A DNA stretch of 64,000 nucleotides. Source: Mallotus nudiflorus. Taxonomy: Eukaryota; Streptophyta; Magnoliopsida; Malpighiales; Euphorbiaceae. The notes under the pieces were generated by a model that did not search any database, was not told the origin of the DNA, and was given only the letters and a program-made list of their open reading frames with translations. The DNA lies in assembly GCA_947683625.1 (NCBI GenBank), contig CANTUR010000239.1, positions 6,987,001-7,051,000 of the forward strand. The letters are read 5' to 3'. Both the position numbers and the translations under genes were made by a program. Shown here in pieces: positions 12,256 through 25,082 of the stretch; the first letter of the stretch is position 1; every line of letters starts with the position of its first letter.

Positions 12256-13928
12256 ATAACTTTCAGTCCACCACTAATCTTAACTCTCGATACATATATC
12301 AACCCATTTGCTCTCATTCCTCTAATCAACTTGTCAACACCTATTCAGAAGATAATTCCGTCGGCCCCCTTTCAACATGTTAGGCCCTTATCTCAGGCTC
12401 TGACTGGTGCATACATTCCACCTAGTAATACCCAAAGGTGCCCAGCTCTTGGCACCGACCTCCTTTACTATGCTCCTCTTCAACATCATAACAAACCCAT
12501 ACCTTCTGTACCTTTTTTGAGCCCATTAGAAACACCAGTCATAAACACACCTAACCTAAACATGGTAGCCCAGACACCCAACCTATCCCCAATAAGCAAA
12601 GAAGCGATGATTCAAAATATTCAAACCCATATAACCCTAATGCAACAACAGTTGAATGCCTTGATTCAAAGCGATAATCCCAAAACAACTCATAAAAGAA
12701 ATAATATGACATCGTTAGTAGTAGCTCCGGAGGTATCTAAAGGAAACAGTGGAAAACATAAAGCTCTGGAAGTAGAATCCAAATTGACAATCCCAGCCCT
12801 TGACGATTCAAAGATAGCCCAAAAAGTTAAAGAGGTCATGCATAAAGCTCATACCGGGCCGAGGAAAGAAGACGAATGCGTTATAGAAAGAAAGAAACTC
12901 TTCATAAGTAGAATATGCTGGATGGAGATTCCAACTAAATTCAGAATGTCACAGTTATAAAAGTTTGATAGAACTAGTGATCCAATCAACCACACATCCT
13001 TATTCAGAATTAGGATGTTACTCCAGAATTTGAATGATGGAATCATGTATAGTGTGTTTCTGAGTACACTCACTAAGAATGCTTAGAAGTAGTTCCACCT
13101 GCTTCTTGAGAATTCCATCTCCTCTTTTAAAGAGTTAGCCGAGAAATTTTGGACTCGATTCATCACCAATGTCCCTCCAACCAAAAATATCAATGATCTC
13201 CAAATATGCTAACAGGAGGTCACTGAATCATTGAGAAGCTATTTAGATCGATTCAATAAGGTAGCCATGCAAATCGTGAAATTGGCTGATAAGGTAGCCA
13301 TAAAGGCTTTACAGAATGGGACCCAATTGAGGAAGCACAAGGACCAAATAATGACAAAGGAGCCCAACACCTTTGTTGAGGTAATGGCTATAGAAATAAA
13401 GATGATAAAGATAAATGAAGATAAAAGGATACGCTGAGATGATGAGAAAGCACCAGTTAAGAAAGATGAAAGGTCAAGACCTAGAAGACCGAGCTTTCAA
13501 CGGTCCAACTTCAGAAACCTAGTAGAAGGATTTAAAAGGAAAGCTGAGAGGTATACACCACTAAATACCTCTAGATCCAAGATTCTCATATGGGTCAGAC
13601 AAAATGGTGTGGGCATAACCCAACCAAAAGACAAAGCCTAACTAGGAGAGCCATGCAAAATAGGAGATACTACTTCCAATACTACTAGGATTACAAGTAT
13701 GAAATCGAGGCATGCAAAGAATTAAAGAATTCCATAGAAAAATTAATACAGAATGGTAAACTCAGTAAATTCACTAACACATCCAGAGGGAGCAGAGATC
13801 TATATGGTCAAGACAGGGATAGGTCAGAACCAAAGAAAGCCCGAAATGAACCAGCCGATGTTATTAACATGATTGTCAAAGGAGAAGTAGCGAAGAAGAG
13901 GCCTAAAAGATCCTATAGAGAAGAAAGA
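12256..13928 (+). pseudogene. Tat E1 gag, disrupted
   Basis: Collinear with the gag of E2 (53698 onward). The initiator is ATA at 12256-12258 where E2 has ATG. The first 200 codons are open, to the stop at 12958-12960. The capsid-like region follows, with landmarks similar to E2 (KNA.K.FH, ITNVPPTKNINDL, KVAIKALQNGT, EVMAIEIKMIK), interrupted by stops at several Gln or Trp positions. The YTPLNTSRSKIL and ACKELKNSIEKLI stretches correspond to the linker and zinc-knuckle neighbourhood of Tat Gag. The gene is interrupted at 13928 by insertion of element A. Gag would form the particle shell; this copy cannot encode it. Confidence 0.8.
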
Positions 13929-15999
13929 TGTTGACGGCGAGGTTTAGCGTGTGTCCAAGATTTTAGTAACCGTGATACTATTTGAGCTCAGGGCCCTATG
14001 GAACACACTACTATGTCATAAAGACATAGCTTGGAGATGAGAAGTCACCACCCAAGGTAATAAAAGAGACAAATCATTTTGGTGGTACTCGATTCTCTAA
14101 AAGAAAGCTAGCATTACAACTAGGAGATTATGAGAATGAAATACTAACTTCTTTTAGTCTTGTGTTTATTTAGAATTACTTTATGAATTATTATCTTATT
14201 CTCTATTTATGCACAATTTTATTAAACCCTAATTAAACATCCATTTAGCTCCAAAGCAAACTAGTCATAAAATTGCATGTAAAAAATGCATATGAACTGC
14301 ATCGTCCTTAGGTCTAAATTATGTTAATTTTATTTTTAAGTTAGCTAATTCTACATTTTTATTTATAGGTGAAATGGAATAAAAGTGGACCTACATGTTA
14401 ATAAATGAGTCTAAGTCTATTCATTTTAATTTAACTAAAGAAATGGGTCTATAGTCTACAAATTTTAAAGAAAGGAATTAATTAGTGGGCCTAATTCTAA
14501 CTTGATTTTAATTTAAATGAAAAAAATGGGCCTAAGTCTATTTGTTTAAAAGAAATGGAATTAATGGGTTGAGCTAAAGTCTAAGTTAAATTTTAATTAA
14601 ACTAAAAATGGGTCTAAGTCTAAATTAACCAAATGGACCTAAATTAATTTTAAAATTAATTAAACATAAATCCAATTTTAAAAAGTCTATTAATTAAATA
14701 GGTTAAAGCCTAACGTGGGCTTGGGGCCCAAAATAAATTAAAAAAAATTCAAAAACATAAAAAAATTACGTACAAACAAATAAAAAAGATCAACCATGCA
14801 ATTAAATTATTTCTTCTAAAAAAACCCTAATTTTAATTAACATGTAACCTAAATTAACCTACTGCCTCCATTGATTTTAATTAGAGTTTACCAAATTAAA
14901 CCTAATTTACTAATTAATTTTAAGAACACAAAAAACTAAACTTTTCATTATTTCCACTATCAGGGCTATTACAAAATCTACTAAAAATTAAAGAAAATAA
15001 TAAATACATGCCATAATAAAAATACAAACCAATAAAAAAACATAGAAATAAAAAAAATAAATTAAATTGAATTAAAACCCTAATCTATGTTCAAATGATA
15101 TAGGGGCATATCCATGGACCTTTATGAGTTATCCATTGATTTTGTTCTCCACAATGTCCATGTCACCCCATTCATGAAGAAAATAAAAATAATAATAAAA
15201 AAAGTCAATGAATGATTAAAAATAATAATAATAAATAAAATTAAATATGAAATTAAAATCAAAATAAAAGAAGAAGGAGAAGAAGATTTGAGAATGAGAT
15301 GTAGTATTGATTTCCTTAGAAGGATAATCATCATTCATGAAAGCCTTTTGCTTTTGTTTGTATTGTCTATGAGTATTAGTTGTAATTAGATTTTATTTTA
15401 TTTTTTTTGTAAAGAACTAAAGAAAAGTACGTAAAAAATCAAGTGGGTATATTGTGGCTCACGGCTAAGAATCAGAGAAAACAGAGAAAAAATAAATGAA
15501 ACCCTAGGACCCTCCAATCTCTGTGAAATTTTAATTTTATTTATAAATGAAAGTAAAATCATCAAAAAAAATCTAATCCTAACCACTTGGTAATTGTGAT
15601 TTATTAAGAATTATCAACTACGAAGTTAATTAAAAAAAATTATGAAATTAGCTAATCAGTGAATTAAATGGCACCATTCTTTGCTCAATGCCAAATTAAT
15701 TTATTTTGGTCGATTTGGGCCAACCATCTCTTTTCTTTTTTTCTTTAGGCCTATTTCACCTTTGAGTGAATTTTCCTTTTTTTTTTTTAATTTTTTTTGG
15801 TTCTCTTTTTATTTTTTTAAAAATTTATAAATAATAATAATAATAATAAATAAAATTTAAAAATAAATCCTAAAAATAATTTACATTTTAGTTCAAAACC
15901 AATAAATCAGATTTAATAAACCTAATTTCACAGTCAATTTTCATCATTGGATCCTCTATCGCATCCAAACTGAAGTTATTCTAAAATTAAATGCTTACA
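13929..15999 (-). mobile_element. 3' LTR of element A
   Basis: 2071 bp. On the minus strand it starts TGTAAGCATTT at 15999 and ends ...GTCAACA at 13929. It is collinear with the copy at 42448-44555. The interior is a patchwork of AT-rich lines containing repeated 'GGGCCTAAGTCTA'-like phrases. The adjacent purine tract at 16003-16013 confirms that this is the 3' LTR of a minus-strand element. Confidence 0.9.
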
Positions 16000-16002
16000 A
16001 TT

Positions 16003-16013
16003 GCCCCCCTTTA
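16003..16013 (-). other. Polypurine tract of element A
   Basis: Reads TAAAGGGGGGC on the minus strand, four bases before the LTR start. It is the plus-strand DNA primer site of the element and fixes its orientation. Confidence 0.8.
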
Positions 16014-16174
16014 TCGTTGTTTGCTTGACAAATTGCAGCAAAACAAATAAGCACATAATTTTAAAATAAAGAGTTAAAACAATTTCTTATGTACCATGAC
16101 TATGCATGACATTATGTCGTGTTGAATGCAATTTAAGGAACACTAGAATTCCTATGGAATTTCTAGCTATGATG

Positions 16175-16610
16175 TTATCACTATGTTCAGTGAATAGCAA
16201 TTAACACTGTATTTAGTGCATTTTGAAAACAAACTATAGTGCCAGTGGAACATATAGTGCTGATGCTATTACTATGTTCATTGAATAGCGATTGACACTA
16301 TGTTCAGTGTATTTTGAACACAAATTATAATTCCGGTGGAACATATAGTGGTGCTGCTATCATTGTGTTCAGTGAATAGCGATTGGCATTGTGTTCAGTG
16401 CATTTTGAAAACAAAATATAGTTCTGATGGAACATATAGTGGTGATGCTATCACTATGTTCAGTAAATAGCGATTGACACTGTGTTTAGTGTATTTTGAA
16501 AACAAACTATAGTTCTAGTGGAACATATAACAGTGATGCTATCACTATGTTCGGTGAATAGGAGTTGACATTGTGTTCAATGCATGTTGCTATATTCCTT
16601 GTGGACATTT
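16175..16610. repeat. 91-bp tandem array in the 3' region of A
   Basis: The phrase CTATGTTCAGTGAATAGC recurs at 16181, 16272, 16363, 16454 and 16545, an exact 91-bp step, with point differences between copies. Each unit contains an internal half-repeat (C.NTGTTCAGTG twice) and a GTGGAACATATAGTG block. About four and a half copies. A further degenerate stretch of related TTCC.TGTGGACGTCTAG units runs to 16720, where the solo LTR inserted. Confidence 0.95.
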
Positions 16611-16720
16611 AGTGAGTGATAAATTTCTACTATATTCCATGTGGGACGTCTAGCAAGTGACACTATATTCCTTGTAGGACGTCTAGTGATCGTGATTTTC
16701 ATTAATTCCCTGTAGGACGT

Positions 16721-19700
16721 TGTAATATCCCGTGTTTTTAAAATATTTTTTTTACACTGTACCGGGATATGCAGTGTTAATAATTTCTGTACATTGTATG
16801 ATATTTTTACGAGTTGATATATATTTAAAACCTATTTTAATTACTGTATATTATTTTCAGTGTTTTACGTAAAATTTTCCCGGGACTTGCATTTTCGGGG
16901 AAATTTTCACGTAAACAATGTATTATTAATTATTTTAAATGTATTTACGGACTTGCATGAACTCATACATATTTTTAAATTATTAAATAAAGCCTGTGTG
17001 TGTATATTTATTTAATTAGGGTTTATTATTTCCCTAATATTTTATTAAGTATTTAATTGTTTTATTGTTATTTAATTAATTTTATTTAGTATAAATTATT
17101 AAAATATTAAATTTTATGTGTGTGGTGTATATTTGATGTGTGTAATTTAATATTATTTTAATACATAGTATAAAGTATATATATATACATATATTTGTCA
17201 AAAATCAAAAGAATTGTAAAATTACCATTTTGCCCCCGACTTCTTCTTCTTCCTCCCGATCCTTCCCCTTGCTGTCCGGGCGTCTGTCATGCCGTTTCTT
17301 CACCATGGGTGTGCCGTCCGGTGTGCCACCGTCTTCCCCGACCAATTCCGCCACCTAAGGAGGCCGTTTCCTGCGTCTGGAGGTCGATTTTGGCCGGAGA
17401 AGCCGAAAATCAATCCACCGTCGATCACGCCGATTCCGGCCACCTTTTTTGACACCGCCAGTCTCTTTCTTCTCCTTGAGCTCCGGTGAGTGTGATTCTA
17501 GCTTTGGTTTGAGCTAAAATGGTCTAGAATTGCTTAGGTTTCGATTTTGTCAATTTCGGCCTATTAGGGTTTTTGATTTTTTTGAGCTTCTAATTGGATG
17601 ATTCATGGAAAATTCCTTCACAAATGTTGTTCCTAGTAGCTTAATCTACATGTATGAATTTTTGTAGAATTTTTGGAGATTGTTTGGATTTTTGGGTATT
17701 TTTGAATATTTTAATATTATTTTCTAATTTTCGGAAATTAATTATTTAAATTATGAAATTGGAGTTTATGGTTGAATTAGGTGTTGAAATGAATTATAGG
17801 AATTTATTTGGAATTTTTATGAATTTCTAAGTATTTATTTTGAATTATTGAAGTTTATGGAATTTTGGAAAAATTAGGTTAAATGTGTTTTTATTTGAAT
17901 TTAATTGGTTAATTGAGTTTAATTATTAATATTATTGATAAATATGTTGAGAAAATTAATTTTGGATAATTGTATGATTTTTGGTGAATTTTTGAAGTAA
18001 TTTAAGTATATTTATATATAGGGGTATTTTGGTAATTTTACCCTAAATTGTCTAAAAATGTAATTTAATTGGCTTTAATAATTATTTAAGGTATAAAAAT
18101 GATTTCTACAAAATATTTGGTATTTTTAACTAATTAAAACTATTTTTCGTGAATTATTTTCAATTATATATATAATATACGGTTTTTCTAATAAAATAAG
18201 TTTTAATCGGTTTTTATAGTGTTTAAAGGTTAATTATGTAATTTCTACCTATAAAATGTATTTCTAGGTTTTAAGGATATTTTTGGTATATCTGGAATTT
18301 ATTCTGTGTTTGTGGACTCCGGTCGGTGGACTGTAGTTTGGAGTCCGACCGTGGGATTTTGATTGTGTTGAGCCTATTTTTCGAAGTGTATTTTCTTTGC
18401 AGGGTCGGCTCTACTCTTTTGAGTAGAGAGATGTCCGTTTTACAGGGGAGGTTCTGTCGGATTTTCGGTAGAATTCTCGTAAAACGTGATGTCCAGTCGA
18501 ACCCTAATTCTGTTTTCGTATTTTAATACTCTAGATTAAATTCTAGGATTTCTATTAGGGTTATTCTGATGTCGATTATTTATTTCTTGTTTAGTTGCGC
18601 CGAGACCGAGGGCTAGTGGACCAGGCCCGTCGGACCTGTCTCGTGGAGCGCATTAGGTGAGTTACTATATTATATATATATGCTTAGGATGCATGATTTA
18701 GAAATGCATGTTTTATGTTGATTAAATATGCATAAATAATTTGATTATTTCTTAAGTTTACATTAAGTATATTTTTGGTTTATTTTTGGTATACAATAAA
18801 TTATATACATGTTTTATTAATAAAATATATTTAAAATGTTTTTAAATATATTTTTAGTTTAATTTATGATTTTGATTGGATTTATTTGATATATATATAT
18901 ACTCGAAATATACCTGGTTTATGTTTGGTATATTTTCGGTATATATATGGTTTATATTGTTGTTTTATTTAAATTCATGCATCATTTAATTGTGAATGAA
19001 TGTTTTATATTTAATGATGAAGGATATCGATAGAACGTGTTACCTAGTGGGCAGCACTAGGACCGAGTACGTACCGGTACGCCTATAGTATTTAGGCTAT
19101 AATACTAACTTATTTGTGGATATTAATTTGATGTGATTATCGATATGTGTGAGATGTGGTTTGTGGGTGTGATTGCTGGAGCTCGATTGACCAAGTGTCT
19201 CGGGGCCAATCACACTGGCAGTCAGACTGCTGGAGCTCGGTTGACTTAGTGTCTCGGGGCCAGTCTACTGTCCAAATGGATTAAGTGGATATATTTGGAA
19301 TAAGTGAGCCTGTATGGCCAGAGTGTTGTTTAACACTATTTTCTGAGGTTGCGATATTCTAGGGTTCTATGTGATCCTTCATAAAAGATGATTTTTAATA
19401 AAACATATAAAATGATTTTCTGCATTTGTGTGTATTTGCCTGTATATATATTAGATATATATATACTGTTGATTGTATGCATTATCATTTAGTGTGTATG
19501 TATATATATTATAGTAATTCACTCAGTGAGGTCTGACTCCCCTCCGTTGACTATTTTTCAGGAGAGTCAACTTCTTCAGACCTCAGTAGCAGGTCGATAC
19601 GCCGGATTTCTTCCGCCTCGGCTTCTTTATGTAAATTGTCTACTTGAGTCTTATTTATTTTATCTAGACACTGCAGTAGTTGTGAATTAAAGTATTGGAT

Positions 19701-19964
19701 TTCATGTATTTTATTTTAAAGAGATGTATTATATTGAAACTGGATTTGTATTAAAGAGATTATATATTTATGAGATGGGATTTTGATTAAATCCAGTTGA
19801 TATGGATAATATTATGATATTATGATTTTTATTTCCACTGCATATTATATTGTTATTGTTATTATTGCATGATTTATTTTATTTTTAGGCTTGCTACGGG
19901 TTCCGGATTCGAAAGAATTCCCGTTCCCTAGCGCCGGTCATGGCCCCTGTTTTGGGTCGTGACA
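16721..19964 (+). mobile_element. Solo LTR of the Tekay-like family
   Basis: 3244 bp, TG...CA (TGTAATATCCC...GTCGTGACA), flanked by GACGT (16716-16720) and GATGT (19965-19969), a 5-bp duplication with one change. It is collinear with the LTRs of element B but clearly more diverged from them than they are from each other, so it is an older insertion of a sister subfamily reduced by LTR-LTR recombination. It contains a GC-richer block (17215-17490) that gives spurious Pro-rich open frames, two intron-like GT-AG segments, a perfect 8-bp hairpin at 18409-18428, and a 54-bp direct repeat near 19174/19228. It sits inside the tandem-repeat region of element A. Confidence 0.9.
18409..18428 (+). promoter_or_regulatory. 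Conserved LTR hairpin
   Basis: CTCTACTC-TTTT-GAGTAGAG: eight paired bases and a 4-nt loop. Equivalent hairpins occur at 22370-22387 and 30335-30352 with seven pairs, also with a 4-nt loop. It lies just after a TTTGCAG acceptor-like site. The role is unknown; an RNA element is suggested because pairing is retained while the sequence differs. Confidence 0.6.
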
Positions 19965-19969
19965 GATGT

Positions 19970-20480
19970 TTAGTAAAAGTATGCTATAACTACTGTGTAG
20001 TGTTTAGCTAATTGTACTATAGTTCCTATGGAATGTCTAGTAATTGAAAATTTTGCTATATTTCCTGTGGAACGTTTAGCGAAAATATACTATAACTACT
20101 ATGTAGTGTATAACTGAAGACAAATATGTTATAGGTCCTGTGAAGCGTCTAGCAAATTGTGATAATGGTGCTATAAATCTTATGGAGCATCTAGCAAAAG
20201 ATTTGAAATGTGCTATAATTCCCATGGAATGTCTAGCAAAAAGTGATTTGACAATGTGTTATAACTACTGTGTAGTGTCTAATAAGTTGTGATTGTTTGG
20301 AATTTTTGTTATAACTACTATGTAGCATATAACAAACTGAATCTGAAAACTGTGTTATAACTATTGTGTAGCATATAACCAGGTGAATCTGAAAATTGTG
20401 TTATAGCTATTGTGTAGCATATAACTAGGTGAATTTAAAAATTATGTTATAACTATTATGTAGCATATAATTGAGATGAA
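19970..20480. repeat. Second tandem array in A, ending in 46-bp units
   Basis: Degenerate units around GCTATAACTACTGTGTAGTG followed by GTCTAGC or GCATATAAC. From about 20309 the units become regular at 46 bp, each beginning GTTATAACTA(C/T)T.TGTAGC and containing a TGAATCTGAAAA block; about four copies. Without the solo LTR this array would be contiguous with the 91-bp array, giving over 1 kb of tandem sequence between pol and the 3' LTR of A. Confidence 0.85.
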
Positions 20481-20569
20481 GTCCAGTGTATACAAAATGC
20501 AAACATCATATTGGAATTTCATGTTGACTAGAATTTTGATATTTTGTGTTGATTGACAGTGACTTTAAT

Positions 20570-20913
20570 TGTAACGACCTATATTTTTAAATTGTTTTAT
20601 TTTAAAATGAAATATGCAGTGTTAATAAAATTTAAAGCTAAATTTGATTATTTTATTTTTATTTTACTGTTTTACAATTAATTATTATTATTCTACATTT
20701 AAACAAATTTCCTACATAAAAATAGTGTTTTGGGTCATTTGATTTGCAAGATTATTTTAGTATTTTTATTCTATTATTGTTTTATATTTTTATTCTATTA
20801 TTGTTTTATTATTAATAGATTATTTTATTAATTCTATTATTTTACATGTTATATATTATAATAATTATGGTTATTATTATTTGTGTGTGTATTATTTATT
20901 ATTGTGTTATTGA

Positions 20914-20956
<43 letters not shown>

Positions 20957-23895
20957 GTATAATTTGCATGTGTGGTGGGGATTATTGCATGTAAGTATAT
21001 TATATAATATTAATATACAGTATAATATATATATTTACATTAACATACATAAACAACAAACACAAACAGTATCATCTTCCTCCTCTTCCTGCACAAGTCG
21101 ATCTCTAACCCTTACTGTGCCTCTTTCACCTCCACCAGCAACCGCCTTCCTCCTGCTGTCACTGCCACCCTATCCTTCTTCTCTGGCAAGTTGCAGATCG
21201 ACAACAAGCAAGAGAAGTTGAAAATGAGCTCACCATCGTTCCAAGCTTTTCCGGCCACCATTTTTCTCACCGTCGGTCTCTTTCTCTTCCTTGGATACTA
21301 TTGAGTGTGAATCCAAGCTTCTTTTAGCTTAAAAACTCGATTTGGTTGGGTGTTGAGCAATTTGTAAATTTTGATTCATATTTAAGGTGTTAATGGTTGA
21401 TTTATGAAAAATTCCTTCACAAATGTTGATTATACTAGCTTAATCTACTTCCATGAATTCTTTTGTGATTTTTAGAATTTATTTTGATTTTTGTGAATTT
21501 TTGAATATTTTATTATTATTTTATTAATTTTTGTAAAATAATTATATAAATTATGAATTTGTGATTTTTAGTGTTATTATTAATTTTTATTAATTATAGA
21601 GTTGAGTTTATAATTTTTATGATTTTTATATAATTTTTATAATTATTTTTAGTTTATGTGAATTTTGAAAAATTAGGTTAAATATATATTTTGGTAGGAA
21701 TTATTGGTTAATTTTATGTTTTTGTTGATAATAAGGAGATATATGTTGAGAAAATAATTTTTATGTATTTATATAATTTTTATTGAATTTTTGAGTAATA
21801 TTAGTATATTATGCGTATTTTTGAATATTAGGGTTAATTGTGTAATTTGGTGATAATTTTAGTTAAATATTATTTTTAATTGGTTTTAATATTATTTGAG
21901 GTATAAAAATGATTTTTTACAAATTATTTACTATTTTTAATTAATTAATACTAATTTTTGAAAATTATTTTCAAATAATATATTATATACTATTTTCGTA
22001 ATAAAATGGATTTTTAGTATTTTTTAAAATGTATTTGAACTAATTAAGCTATTTGGATTAGTAAAGTGAGTTTTTATTAAATTATATTGAATTATCGAGA
22101 AAATTTGATTTTAATAATATTATATTATTGTTTAGGGTTTTTAAGTAATTCTTGGGAAAATAAATATTTTTGGTGTTTTAATGTTAAATATGTAATAATT
22201 TGATATTTTGAGGACAATTATGGTATTATTGATTTTTTAATATATTTTATTATAATATTTGAATTTTGGTGAATTGTGGACCTCGGTTGGGGGAATTTTG
22301 TAGTTTGGGATCCCAACCGAGGGTTGTTTGAATTCTAAAATTAGAAGTGTATTTTTCTTGCAGAACTGGCTCTACTATTTAGTAGAGAAATATCCATTTT
22401 ACAATGTAGGTTTTGCCAAATTTTGATAGAATTCTCGTAAAACATGACATCGGGTCAATTCTATGTCTATCTGTGTTTAGTAATCTAGATCGAGTCTCTA
22501 GAAGTTAAGTTAGAAATTCATTTTGATTTCTCCGTGATTATTTTTATTGTTTAATTGCACTGAGACTGAGGCCTAACGGACCAGGCCCGTCGAACCAGTC
22601 TCAAAGAGCACATTCCTATGAGTTGTCATTTTATATATACATTGCATTTAGGCTGCATGTTTTAAATGTATAACTATGCATAATTGTTTTTATTAAATGC
22701 TTGAGTATATTTTAAGTATATTTTTAATATATCCTTAGTATATTTTAAAATAAATGCATGTTTTACTTTTGATTTATGCCTAAATTATTTTTAAGTATAT
22801 TGTTGGTTTATTTGAGTATATTTCATGATTTATTTGAATTTATTTTACATATATATACTTGAAATATACTTAGTTTATTTTAGGTATATTTATGGTATAT
22901 ATATGGTTTATTTAATTATTATGAATGATGTTATGCATTATTTGGTTTACTTGAATGTATGTTTTATTTTAAATGAAGGATATCGATAAAATGTGCTACC
23001 TAGTGGGCAGCACTATGACTGTGTACGTACCGGTGCGATAGATTAGGGTTAAGTGAGAATTAATTATGATGATTATGATTGATTAATATTGATTTGATTG
23101 AGATGTTATGTGATTGATAGTGTGATTGCTGGAGCTCGGTTGACCAAGTGTCTAAGGGCCAATCACACTGACAGTCAGATTGCTGGAGCTCGGTCGACTT
23201 AATGTCTCGGGGTCAGTCTACTGTCCAAATGGATTAAGTGAATTTACTTAGAATTAAGTGAGCCAATATGGCTAGAGTGTTTTCTATTATTAATTGAGGT
23301 TGCGATCATTAGGGTTCTATTTAATCCTTCAAAACTTATATTTTTTAGTATTATGAAATAAAGAGATTTTCAGCATCTGTGTGCGCATGCCTGTATAATT
23401 ATTTACTATTTACATATGATTGTTTGCATTTGACATATAGTAATGCGTGTATATATATTATAACAATTCACTCAATGAGGTTTGACTCCCCTCAGTTGAT
23501 ATTTTTACAAGAGAGTCTTCTTTTTTAGACCTCGGCAGTAGGCCTATCCGCTGGATTTCTTTCGCCTCGGCCCTATTATGTAAATTACCTATTTAATTAT
23601 TTATTATTGTACTCTAGAAAACTGCAATAGTTATTTTATGTATCAGTGGTAAGTTTTATTTTCTTTTACTGTATTAGATTTTAATTCAGATGTTTAATCT
23701 GAATATTGTATTAATTCATTTCATGATATGAAGAAGTTTTATTTTATCATATTAAATTGAAATTTTAATTATGGTATATATATTTTATTATATTTATTGT
23801 ATGTTTTTATTCTTTTAAGGCTTGCTACAGGTTTCGGATTCAAAAGAATTCTCGTTTCCTAGCGCCAGTCATGGCCCCCGGTTTAGGTCATGACA
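20570..23895 (+). mobile_element. 5' LTR of element B
   Basis: 3326 bp. It contains a (TG)n(TA)n microsatellite at about 20914-20956 that is clearly longer than in the 3' LTR (28880-28918). The putative splice signals seen in the other two LTR copies are mutated here at three of four positions: TT for GT at 21301, AT for GT at 22619, and AA for AG at 23509. The hairpin at 22370-22387 is kept. Confidence 0.92.
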
Positions 23896-23899
23896 AAGT

Positions 23900-23911
23900 T
23901 GGTATCAGAGC
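23900..23911 (+). other. Primer-binding site of element B
   Basis: TGGTATCAGAGC, four bases after the 5' LTR; complementary to the 3' end of plant initiator methionine tRNA, the usual chromovirus primer. Confidence 0.85.
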
Positions 23912-24094
23912 AGAGTTTGTATAAGAGCCTTAGTTGTTAGAGTTGTGGCCCTAGTTTTCAGTGTAGTGTTTTCTTTTAAAACTATTGCAGTTAATTAGGT
24001 TCAAGTATGTCTTTGATAAGTATTCCTTGATTTAGTTTTCTGCATTATCCTTAGTTGTCTGTTTTGTCTGAATCCTTCTGTTTATCTTTTCAGA

Positions 24095-25000
24095 ATGAGG
24101 AGGCGAGCACGTGTCACTCTATTGGTTGTTGAGGCCGAGGATGATGAGTCTTTACAGGATGAGATTTTACCTCCTGAGCCATTAGCGAGGTGCAAAGGTC
24201 GAGGCAGAGGTAAACCTCAAAGAGCAGTAGGTCGCTATAGACAAAGAGAGCTATAGGATGAGGAACCTATAGAGCCAGAGTATGAGGATATTCCAGTACC
24301 TCCAGTTGCACCACCTATTCAGCCTACCCATCAGCAGGGTATGTCTGACCTTGAGGCAATACTGTTCTATGCCAGAGTTGGCAGAATCGCATTTGATGGG
24401 ACTTTTAACCCTCTAGACTTTCTATATGTGATAAAGACAAGGACTCAGACTGCTCATACCGAGTACTAATGGATCTGTCTATAGAGGGACCAACCCTAGA
24501 TTGGTTTATTTAAATGATTCAGCCATACATGATGACGATGACCTGGGCACAGTTCAAAGAGCTATTTATGAGGAGATTCTGCCTAGAGCCACTCCATATG
24601 AGCTACAGACTTTGACTGACTAGTATTACCCGAGGTGACATATCTATTGAGGACTACACTAGAGAGTTCCTTCGACTTGGCAGATATGCAGAGGACTTAA
24701 GCAGCAGCAGTGGTTGCATGCTAGGTCAATTGCCAGTGCTTGTCAGACATATGGTAGAGTCCATCAAGGACTGTGTTATATGACACCGCTGACATATTTT
24801 TGATGTAGATAGACGGGACACTTTGCCAAATCATGCCCCTATTTTGGTTATCAACAGCTGCAGATTTCACGATTTCCATAGCAGTTGATTGCTAGTGCAA
24901 CTCCAGTACCTTTTTAGTTGCCTCCAGCTCAGCACCAGAGTTCTACTCAAATTATTCCTTAGTAGGGTCCTGATAGAGGTACTAGAGGAGGTGCTAGAGG
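24095..25000 (+). pseudogene. Element B gag, disrupted
   Basis: Begins ATG at 24095, right after a TTTATCTTTTCAG sequence, and encodes a charged N-terminus (MRRRARVTL...). It is broken by TAG at about 24255 and later by frameshifts and stops. Further pieces of the capsid region can be read in other frames (FDGTFNPLDFL, WAQFKELFM). The zinc knuckle survives only as a GHFAKSCP remnant near 24815-24840, with its first Cys pair eroded. The product would package element RNA; this copy cannot make it. Confidence 0.7.
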
Positions 25001-25082
25001 TGTTGGCCAGGCTTCTACCAGTCAATAGGGAGGTCGAGGTTAAGCCAGAGTTTTCCATCTCACTTTGCAGGATGCTTAAGCA

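Noticed and set aside
17195..17489. Pro/Arg-rich frames in the solo LTR
   Set aside because: They come from the GC-richer LTR block; overlapping frames are open together, and no equivalent frame is kept in the LTRs of B.
16175..20480. Possible CRISPR-like array
   Set aside because: Units are contiguous tandem repeats without unique spacers, in a plant retrotransposon 3' region.
20883..21221. Open frame over the (TG)n(TA)n tract in the 5' LTR
   Set aside because: Microsatellite translation; not preserved in the 3' LTR.
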